The translations under genes and the position numbers were made by a program. A DNA stretch of 6,184 nucleotides from Gammaproteobacteria bacterium (GTDB lineage Bacteria > Pseudomonadota > Gammaproteobacteria > SZUA-140): NCBI GenBank assembly GCA_026994735.1, contig JALWQD010000172.1:1-6184 (forward strand). Reading direction: 5' to 3'. Under the pieces are notes generated by a model. That model had not been told where the DNA came from, did not search any database, and saw only the letters and a list, made by a program, of their open reading frames with translations. Of this stretch, positions 1 to 5,401 are shown piece by piece; the first letter of the stretch is position 1; each line of letters opens with the position of its first letter.

Positions 1-1
1 C

Positions 2-1660
2 TTTCCGTTTGAAGAAACCCCCGATCAGCAAGAGGCCATCAGCCAGGTTCTCGCTGATATGTCGAAACCTTTACCGATGGACAGGCTGGTCTGCGGCGAT
101 GTCGGTTTCGGCAAAACCGAAGTGGCCATGCGAGCGGCATTCCAGGCCACCTATGGTGGCCGGCAAGTGGCCGTATTGGTCCCCACAACACTACTCGCAC
201 AACAGCACTACCAGAATTTTTGCGACCGTTTCGCCGACTTGCCGGTGCGTGTCGATGTGCTTTCCCGCTTCCGTAGTAGCAAGCAACAGGCCAGCAGCCT
301 TGAAGGCATCGCCAATGGTCAGACAGACATTATCATTGGCACCCATAAACTGCTCCAGAAAGACGTCCATTTCAAACGTTTAGGTCTGGTCATTATCGAT
401 GAAGAGCACCGTTTCGGTGTCCGCCAAAAGGAACGGCTGAAAGCATTACGCAGTGAAAGCGACATCCTCAATCTAACAGCAACCCCCATCCCACGTACCC
501 TCAACATGGCCGTCGCCGGTATCCGCGACCTGTCCATTATTGCGACCCCACCTTTGCGACGACTGGCCGTTAAGACCTTTGTTCGCGAATGGCAAGCCGG
601 TCTGCTACGCGAGGCCTGTCAACGTGAAATCCACCGTGGTGGACAGATTTATTTTCTCCATAATGAAGTCCGCAATATTGACGCAATGGCAGCGGAACTG
701 GCCGAGATCGTCCCGGAAGCCCGCATTCGCATTGCCCACGGACAGATGCCCGAGCGTGAACTCGAACAAATCATGCTCGATTTTTACCATCAGCGCTTCA
801 ATCTACTCCTCTGCACAACGATCATTGAAAGCGGCATCGATGTCCCCAATGCCAACACCATCATCATCAACCGTGCCGACCAGCTTGGCCTCGCCCAGCT
901 CTACCAGCTCCGCGGCCGTGTGGGGCGCTCCCATCACCAGGCCTATGCCTATCTGATTTCGGCGCCGCAAAAAAGCCTCAGCAACGATGCCCGCAAGCGC
1001 CTCGAGGCTATTGAGTCAATCGAGGATCTTGGTGCCGGCTTTACGCTCGCAACCTATGACTTGGAAATCCGTGGTGCCGGTGAATTCCTCGGTGAAGAGC
1101 AGAGCGGCCAGATTCATGAGGTTGGCCTCAACCTCTATACGGAACTGCTTGAACGGGCAGTGGCCGCTATTCGCTCCGGCCAACAACCCGAACTCGGCCT
1201 GCCATTAAATATCGATAGCGAGATCAAACTGTCTGTCCCGGCCCTGATTCCAGAGGATTACCTGGCGGATATTCACCAGCGACTGGTTATGTACAAACGC
1301 ATTGCCAGCGCCAACAGTGCTAACGAACTCTATGAGCTTCAGGTTGAAATGATTGACCGCTTTGGCCTTTTGCCGCCACAGACCAAGGCCCTCTTTCTCG
1401 CCGCAGACCTGAAATTGCAGGCACGACCGCTAGGCATCACGCAAATCAGCATCGGCAGCGATGAATGCAGTCTGACATTCACCACTCCGCCTAAAATCGA
1501 CCCGGTTAAACTACTGACACTGGTACAATCCCAGCCCGACCGTTTTCGCCTCCTCGGCAGTGACCGCTTAGCCTTTTCCCTGCCGCCGGACAAAGTTTTG
1601 GCCGACCACTGCCAGCAGCTTACCGAGCTCTTGCAACAACTCGCCAAATGGGGTCAATAA
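2..1660 (+). CDS. mfd: Mfd, transcription-repair coupling factor (5'-truncated, C-terminal half)
   Basis: Mfd is a cytoplasmic ATP-driven DNA translocase that pushes RNA polymerase stalled at lesions off the DNA and recruits UvrA for transcription-coupled repair. The reading frame is open from base 2 with no stop before it, so the gene starts outside the window; the first in-frame ATG (59) is internal. The 552 visible residues begin just before the motor, at FPFEETPDQ. Visible motifs, numbered from the first visible residue, are Walker A GDVGFGKT (32-39), the DEEH box (133-136), LTATPIPRT (motif III region), QLRGRVGR (302-309, motif VI) and the TRG translocation motif around YDLEIRGAG...GEEQSG (352-369). 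From about residue 417 the Mfd C-terminal regulatory domain (D7) follows, with the conserved YKRIASA and IDRFGLLP stretches. The related helicase RecG lacks this last domain, so Mfd is the firm call. The missing N-terminal half should hold the UvrB-like and RNA polymerase-interacting domains. No frameshift is seen. Confidence 0.97.
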   Translation, partial: FPFEETPDQQEAISQVLADMSKPLPMDRLVCGDVGFGKTEVAMRAAFQATYGGRQVAVLVPTTLLAQQHYQNFCDRFADLPVRVDVLSRFRSSKQQASSLEGIANGQTDIIIGTHKLLQKDVHFKRLGLVIIDEEHRFGVRQKERLKALRSESDILNLTATPIPRTLNMAVAGIRDLSIIATPPLRRLAVKTFVREWQAGLLREACQREIHRGGQIYFLHNEVRNIDAMAAELAEIVPEARIRIAHGQMPERELEQIMLDFYHQRFNLLLCTTIIESGIDVPNANTIIINRADQLGLAQLYQLRGRVGRSHHQAYAYLISAPQKSLSNDARKRLEAIESIEDLGAGFTLATYDLEIRGAGEFLGEEQSGQIHEVGLNLYTELLERAVAAIRSGQQPELGLPLNIDSEIKLSVPALIPEDYLADIHQRLVMYKRIASANSANELYELQVEMIDRFGLLPPQTKALFLAADLKLQARPLGITQISIGSDECSLTFTTPPKIDPVKLLTLVQSQPDRFRLLGSDRLAFSLPPDKVLADHCQQLTELLQQLAKWGQ

Positions 1661-1681
1661 CCCGCTGACCAGGCCCCGCAC

Positions 1682-1710
1682 TTGTCGTATTCTCCTGAGA
1701 GGTTTACAAT
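1682..1710 (+). promoter_or_regulatory. candidate sigma70 promoter for the cupredoxin-like lipoprotein gene
   Basis: TTGTCG at 1682-1687 (4 of 6 matches to the -35 consensus) is followed after 17 bases by TACAAT at 1705-1710 (5 of 6 matches to the -10). It begins 21 bases after the mfd stop codon. Transcription would start near 1716-1718, giving a leader of about 98 bases before the ATG at 1815. This is inference from consensus matching only. Confidence 0.5.
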
Positions 1711-1715
1711 CACAT

Positions 1716-1734
1716 GGCAGCATCGGAAGCTGCC
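1716..1734 (+). repeat. inverted repeat at the predicted 5' end of the lipoprotein transcript
   Basis: GGCAGC (1716-1721) and GCTGCC (1729-1734) form a perfect 6-bp stem with a 7-base loop. A T-G wobble at 1715/1735 could extend it by one pair. No T-run follows, so it is not a standard intrinsic terminator for mfd. If the promoter just upstream is real, the hairpin would lie at the very 5' end of the mRNA, where such structures can protect RNA. An operator role is the alternative. Confidence 0.4.
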
Positions 1735-1781
1735 GGACCTGCCGCCACTTGGCTGCCCCTGTCCTCATCTAAACGGAATAT

Positions 1782-1807
1782 GTCCTTGCGCTTGACAGGA
1801 CAAGGAC
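1782..1807 (+). promoter_or_regulatory. inverted repeat overlapping the Shine-Dalgarno of the lipoprotein gene
   Basis: GTCCTTG (1782-1788) and CAAGGAC (1801-1807) are perfect 7-bp complements around a 12-base loop. The right arm contains AAGGA (1802-1806), the best ribosome binding site for the ATG at 1815 (8-base spacer). Pairing would hide that site. The loop itself contains TTGACA and AGGAC, so a shifted pairing GTCCT/AGGAC is also possible. TTGACA here has no suitably spaced -10 and is not called as a promoter. Confidence 0.4.
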
Positions 1808-1814
1808 TTTCACG

Positions 1815-2411
1815 ATGGAGATCGGTAGTTTAATGGCAGATTACAGGCCACACCTTGTCATGCAGAGAAGCGTCCATATCACCTTCTATCTGCTTCTCGC
1901 CGCCGTCAGTATCTCCCTTGGCAGCTGCTCGCTTGCGCCCTCAAAGGGGGTGACGCCGCGCTCGACCAAGCCCCCCTCATCGCGACAACAAACGCCGACC
2001 AATACCGTTATTCTGCATTTCGATGACTGGGCGATCACGCGGCAGGATAGCAATGGCTGGATGACCGCCGGCGACATCGTCTTTCGCCTCATCAATGACT
2101 CCGACCGTCGCCATGAATTTGTCATCGTCTGGCTACCTGAGCATATCAGTCACCCCGAGGTTTACCAGGGGCGGCTTGATGAAGAGCAGTTCCCGCAAAA
2201 CAGGCGTATCAGCGAACTGGAAGACCTGCCAGCACATACGGAGTCGACACAACGGCTACACCTGCCAGCAGGCGATTATCTGATCTTCTGTAATATCGTT
2301 GAGCAGCAAGAAGGACTGATCATCAATCATTACATGCAAGGCATGCATACACGCCTGGAAGTGCGTCCGGCAAGCATCGACAAGACCGGCCCAGCAAACC
2401 CGGGCGAATAA
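1815..2411 (+). CDS. putative lipoprotein with cupredoxin-like (type 1 copper) domain
   Basis: I do not recognise this as a named gene. It encodes 198 residues. Residues 16-38 look like a lipoprotein signal: Met-Gln-Arg, a hydrophobic core, then lipobox LGSC with Cys38 as the lipidation site. Ser follows the Cys, which in gammaproteobacteria favours outer-membrane sorting. After a Pro/Ser/Thr-rich linker (about 39-62), residues 64-183 read as a cupredoxin beta-barrel: TVILHFDDWAI, an AGD turn, FRLIND...RRHEFVIV, PAGDYLIFCN, then NHYMQGM and a final LEV strand. Likely copper ligands are His100, Cys159, His172 and Met177. The start at 1815 has the best ribosome binding site (AAGGA). The ATG at 1860 would give a more typical signal peptide but has a weak site, so the first 15 residues are uncertain. 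It probably has its own promoter and converges on tyrS. Function is unknown; electron transfer or copper handling in the envelope is inference. Confidence 0.8.
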   Translation: MEIGSLMADYRPHLVMQRSVHITFYLLLAAVSISLGSCSLAPSKGVTPRSTKPPSSRQQTPTNTVILHFDDWAITRQDSNGWMTAGDIVFRLINDSDRRHEFVIVWLPEHISHPEVYQGRLDEEQFPQNRRISELEDLPAHTESTQRLHLPAGDYLIFCNIVEQQEGLIINHYMQGMHTRLEVRPASIDKTGPANPGE

Positions 2412-2422
2412 CCCTGAAAGGG
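2412..2422. terminator. weak hairpin between convergent genes
   Basis: CCCT-GAA-AGGG starts immediately after the TAA of the lipoprotein gene, giving a 4-bp stem with a 3-base loop. On the minus strand it is followed by TTATT and could help end tyrS transcription, though about 35 bases after the tyrS stop. The stem is short and there is no real T-run on the plus strand. It is listed because it is the only hairpin I see in the 46-bp gap. Confidence 0.25.
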
Positions 2423-2457
2423 CAAGCCTCAGCGAACACCATTAACCACCACTTCAA

Positions 2458-3657
2458 TTAATCAATCCGTACATGCGCAAATCGACGTTTACCGACCTGT
2501 AACAGGGTGCGGCTCCCTGGAGACAGCAACTGCTCGAAATCATCAACGCGCTCACCGTCAACCCTGACGGCGCCCTGCTTGACCATACGCCGGGCCTCCG
2601 ACGTACTCTTCACCAGCCCGGCATCCTTCAGCACGGATGCCAGCGATAAACGACCGCCACTCGCCGACAGACTGAGCTCTGGAATCTCTGTCGGCAGGGC
2701 CCCATGACGAAAACGGGCAATAAACGCCTGTTGTGCCTGCTGCGCCAACTCAGGACTGTGTAAACGAGCAACAATTTCGTCGGCAAGGATAAACTTAATA
2801 TCACGGGGGTTCTCGCCGTCGACTACGCGCTGGCGCAGGACATCGATCTCATCCTGCGGCTTCAGGCTCAGTAATTCGAAATAGCGCCACATCAGGTCAT
2901 CCGAGATAGACATCAATTTCCCAAACATCTCGCCTGCGGATTCCGTCAGGGCAATAAAATTCCCCAATGACTTGGACATTTTCTGAACACCGTCCAGCCC
3001 CTCAAGAATCGGCATTGTGATGACTACTTGCGACTTCTGGCCAAATTGTTTTTGTAATTCGCGGCCGACAAGCAGGTTGAATTTCTGGTCTGTACCACCA
3101 AGCTCAACATCCGCCTTCAGATGGACGGAATCATACCCTTGAATCAGGGGGTAGATAAATTCATGAATGCCAATTGATTGCCCCGACGTATAGCGTTTAT
3201 GAAAGTCATCGCGTTCAAGCATCCGGGCAACCGTATATCGCGCTGTCAACTGCAGCATATCCGCGGCGGACAAAGCATCAACCCAGTGGGAGTTGAAGAC
3301 CACCCGCGTCTTGGCCGGATCAAGAATCTTGTATATCTGCGCCTCATAGGTTGCCGCATTACGCTTAACTTCGTCACGATCAAGAGGTTTGCGCGTAGCA
3401 CTTTTCCCCGTCGGATCGCCGATCATGGCAGTAAAATCACCAATGAGAAATAAAACCTCATGGCCCAAATCCTGAAACTGGCGCAATTTATTCAGTAATA
3501 CAGCATGGCCAAGATGAAGATCGGGGGCCGTGGGATCAAAGCCGGCCTTGATACGCAACACCTTTTTCTCGCCCAGACGTTGTTGCAAATCATCTTTGGG
3601 GAGGATTTCCTCACAGCCGCGTATAATCCCGGCCAAAGTCTTCTTTATTTCACTCAT
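2458..3657 (-). CDS. tyrS: tyrosyl-tRNA synthetase, type 2 (TyrZ-like) subfamily
   Basis: This cytoplasmic class I aminoacyl-tRNA synthetase charges tRNA-Tyr with tyrosine in two ATP-dependent steps. The 399-residue length is normal for the family. Visible features are the Rossmann catalytic domain with GFDPTAPDLHLGH, where the HIGH-type motif is HLGH (48-51), then FLIGDFTAMIGDPTGK (70-85), the GGTDQKFN tyrosine-pocket stretch (187-194) and KMSKS (226-230). An anticodon-binding helical region follows, and a C-terminal S4 RNA-binding domain lies at about 337-397. The LHLGH/KMSKSLGN signature fits the second bacterial TyrRS subfamily (TyrZ of Pseudomonas) rather than E. coli TyrS. The ATG at 3657 is supported by AGGTGG just upstream on the minus strand. 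It is transcribed away from the M23 gene, as in Pseudomonas. No T-box-like leader is evident, and I found no convincing sigma70 promoter. Confidence 0.97.
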   Translation of the reverse strand: MSEIKKTLAGIIRGCEEILPKDDLQQRLGEKKVLRIKAGFDPTAPDLHLGHAVLLNKLRQFQDLGHEVLFLIGDFTAMIGDPTGKSATRKPLDRDEVKRNAATYEAQIYKILDPAKTRVVFNSHWVDALSAADMLQLTARYTVARMLERDDFHKRYTSGQSIGIHEFIYPLIQGYDSVHLKADVELGGTDQKFNLLVGRELQKQFGQKSQVVITMPILEGLDGVQKMSKSLGNFIALTESAGEMFGKLMSISDDLMWRYFELLSLKPQDEIDVLRQRVVDGENPRDIKFILADEIVARLHSPELAQQAQQAFIARFRHGALPTEIPELSLSASGGRLSLASVLKDAGLVKSTSEARRMVKQGAVRVDGERVDDFEQLLSPGSRTLLQVGKRRFAHVRID

Positions 3658-3660
3658 AAC

Positions 3661-3666
3661 CCACCT
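3661..3666 (-). promoter_or_regulatory. ribosome binding site of tyrS
   Basis: On the minus strand AGGTGG lies three bases before the ATG at 3657-3655. It is a near match to AGGAGG and fixes the tyrS start. Confidence 0.6.
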
Positions 3667-3734
3667 GGTTCAAATGTGCTATCCCGGTTCTGCTAGCGTA
3701 CAGCCCTTGCGAAACTGCTGCCAAACACCGATAA

Positions 3735-3746
3735 ATGGTATACCAT
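3735..3746. promoter_or_regulatory. perfect 12-bp palindrome, possible transcription-factor operator
   Basis: ATGGTATACCAT is a perfect palindrome in the tyrS/M23 divergent region, 78 bases upstream of the tyrS start and about 186 bases upstream of the M23 start. Its GGTATACC core resembles operators of the FadR branch of GntR-family regulators (GTM-KAC type half-sites). Either strand also reads TGGTATACC, a partial extended -10, so it could be part of a tyrS promoter. No well-placed -35 was found on either strand. No regulator gene lies in the window. Confidence 0.35.
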
Positions 3747-3795
3747 GCGCCAAGACCAAGATCGCTACTGGCCCAGCCACTTTCGCCAAAGAGCG

Positions 3796-3810
3796 GGTGA
3801 CCTTCTCACC
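3796..3810. repeat. short inverted repeat in the divergent intergenic region
   Basis: GGTGA (3796-3800) and TCACC (3806-3810) are perfect arms around CCTTC. The repeat lies between the 12-bp palindrome and the candidate M23 promoter. It could be a regulator half-site pair or chance; five-base arms are weak evidence. Confidence 0.25.
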
Positions 3811-3827
3811 AGAAGCGTTTAACTGCC

Positions 3828-3857
3828 ATGACATGCTAAAATGCGACAATCAATAAT
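3828..3857 (+). promoter_or_regulatory. candidate sigma70 promoter for the M23 endopeptidase-anmK pair
   Basis: ATGACA (3828-3833, 5 of 6 to the -35 consensus) and AATAAT (3852-3857, 5 of 6 to the -10) are separated by 18 bases. The predicted start near 3864 gives a leader of about 68 bases before the ATG at 3932. The A+T-rich stretch stands out from its surroundings. This is consensus-based inference. Confidence 0.45.
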
Positions 3858-3931
3858 AATTCACAATTGCCGCTAGCCGTTCATAGGAAACCTCGTCATT
3901 GAGAGCGCGATGATGATAACAGAGCCTGACC

Positions 3932-5392
3932 ATGGGTAAAGCCTATTCCAGCCTGCGGGATTTCAAACCGCACACTTATCGCCGTTGCCCGACAAGAAAA
4001 CCAAGGCAAGGCTTCTGGCTGCTCTCGGGCATCGTCTGCGCTCTGACTGTCGTGACCCTCTTCGCCAGCAATGAAAATGCTGACGCGACTGCTGTGACAA
4101 AAACAGCATTGACGGCAAATGTCCCAGCGCAGGTGAACGGAAATGCTGGCGGCCACATCCGCAAACCACTCACCTTGCCAATAAAACATGCTCACGAAGG
4201 GCAGCTGCTGCAGGCAAACTATATCCCGACAGCAGCCTATCCCAACCACCGTGAGCGAGCATCCACATCCCCAAACAGAGTCGCTGAGCAGCAACAGCCC
4301 CCTTCCTGGAAAAGCACCCGCGTCAGACAAGGGGAAAGCCTGTCACTCATATTTTCCCGCCTCGGATTCAGTGCCCGCGAATTGCATGACATCCTTGCCC
4401 TGGGCAAGCCTGCAAGTCGCCTGAAGCGGATCTATCCGGATGATGAGCTTCGGTATCAGTCAGACAGCAACGGACATCTGCTTGCTCTCAGTTACCGCTA
4501 TGATGATGAACACAGTCTGTCGATTCAGCGACGGCAAACTGGCTACACGGCAAAAATTATCGACCACCCCATCGAACACCGACAAAAATATGCCACCGCC
4601 ATCATCAATGACTCACTCTTTCTGGCGGCACAAAAAACCGGCCTCTCTGATCGATTGACAATGGAATTAGCGGCTATCTTCGGCTGGGATATCGACTTCG
4701 TTCTGGACATCCGCAAAGGCGATGAATTCACCCTGATCTATGAAGAGCTCTACCAGCAAGGTGAAAAACTGCGTGATGGAGCCATTCTGGCTGCAGAATT
4801 CGTGAACAGAGGCAAAACCTTTCGCGCCATCCGCTTCAGCGATGGCCACTACTATTCAGCCGAAGGCAATAGTTTGCGCAAGGCCTTCCTGCGCACACCG
4901 GTCAATTTCACGCGCATCAGTTCACGCTTCAGCCGCGGACGAAAACATCCTATCCTGCATCACATTCGCGCTCATCATGGCGTCGACTATGCCGCCCCTT
5001 CTGGAACCCCAATCAAGGCCACCGGAGACGGCCGCATCACTTTCAAAGGCCGCAAGGGTGGCTATGGCCGGGTGATTGTCATACAACATGGTAGTCGCTA
5101 CAGCACTCTCTATGCCCACATGTCGCGCTATCGCCGCGGCATGCGATCCGGACGCCGTGTCAAGCAGGGCGACACTATCGGTTATGTTGGCAAATCGGGC
5201 CTCGCAACCGGCCCTCATCTGCACTATGAGTTCAGAGTTAATGGCGTTCACCGCAACCCCTTGACGGTCAAATTACCGGATGCACAACCGCTGAAAAAAA
5301 CCCAGATGGCTCGTTTCAAGTCCATCGCCCGACCGCTTTTAGCGCAGCTCGATATTCTCAAACAAACCACTACTCAGCTCGCCGAGCGCTGA
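3932..5392 (+). CDS. mepM: MepM-like murein DD-endopeptidase (LysM/OapA-like + M23 peptidase)
   Basis: This is a periplasmic zinc metallopeptidase predicted to cut peptide cross-links in peptidoglycan, making room for new strands during growth. Of 486 residues, 1-26 are cytoplasmic and basic, and 27-46 form one hydrophobic helix (signal anchor or uncleaved signal; no lipobox). A low-complexity Ala/Pro/Gln linker runs to about 125. A LysM/OapA-like domain follows (about 127-175, with VRQGESLSLIF and YPDDELRY), then a second N-terminal domain of the Csd3/MepM type (about 205-325). The M23 domain covers about 343-450. Zinc ligands are His348 and Asp352 in HHGVD and His431 in GPHLHYE; His396 (YAHM) and His429 are the other active-site histidines. 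All are present, so the enzyme should be active rather than an EnvC/NlpD-type activator. The start is fixed by an in-frame TAA at 3917-3919; only a weak AGAG site lies before the ATG. It is followed nine bases later by anmK. The symbol rests on architecture and on the Pseudomonas gene order. Confidence 0.9.
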   Translation: MGKAYSSLRDFKPHTYRRCPTRKPRQGFWLLSGIVCALTVVTLFASNENADATAVTKTALTANVPAQVNGNAGGHIRKPLTLPIKHAHEGQLLQANYIPTAAYPNHRERASTSPNRVAEQQQPPSWKSTRVRQGESLSLIFSRLGFSARELHDILALGKPASRLKRIYPDDELRYQSDSNGHLLALSYRYDDEHSLSIQRRQTGYTAKIIDHPIEHRQKYATAIINDSLFLAAQKTGLSDRLTMELAAIFGWDIDFVLDIRKGDEFTLIYEELYQQGEKLRDGAILAAEFVNRGKTFRAIRFSDGHYYSAEGNSLRKAFLRTPVNFTRISSRFSRGRKHPILHHIRAHHGVDYAAPSGTPIKATGDGRITFKGRKGGYGRVIVIQHGSRYSTLYAHMSRYRRGMRSGRRVKQGDTIGYVGKSGLATGPHLHYEFRVNGVHRNPLTVKLPDAQPLKKTQMARFKSIARPLLAQLDILKQTTTQLAER

Positions 5393-5401
5393 CAGACAAA
5401 A

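Noticed and set aside
1339..1647. 102-codon minus-strand frame opposite the Mfd C-terminal domain
   Set aside because: The plus-strand frame matches Mfd D7 over the same stretch, and the antisense protein shows no domain.
1715..1735. Hairpin after mfd as an intrinsic terminator
   Set aside because: It lacks the downstream T-run and sits at a predicted transcription start, so it was listed as an inverted repeat instead.
1792..1797. Perfect -35 hexamer TTGACA
   Set aside because: No -10-like sequence lies 16-18 bases downstream; that position is occupied by the ATG region of the lipoprotein gene. The upstream pair at 1682-1710 is the better promoter.
3745..3822. 25-codon plus-strand frame in the intergenic region starting inside the palindrome (MRQDQDRYWPSHFRQ...)
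   Set aside because: It has no ribosome binding site, and the region fits better as regulatory DNA. A conserved peptide in relatives would be needed to revive it.
3658..3931. tRNA or small RNA gene in the tyrS/M23 intergenic region
   Set aside because: No cloverleaf, T-loop GTTCGA-type sequence or strong terminator was seen. Only short inverted repeats and a promoter candidate can be supported.
3896..4330. 144-codon open frame on the minus strand opposite the start of the M23 gene
   Set aside because: It is antisense to a clear coding region, Cys-rich and low in recognisable motifs. It looks like a shadow of the M23 reading frame.
4922..5251. 109-codon minus-strand frame opposite the M23 catalytic domain
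   Set aside because: The plus strand here encodes all the M23 zinc-binding residues. The antisense translation is Ala-rich with no motif and has no promoter or ribosome binding site of note.
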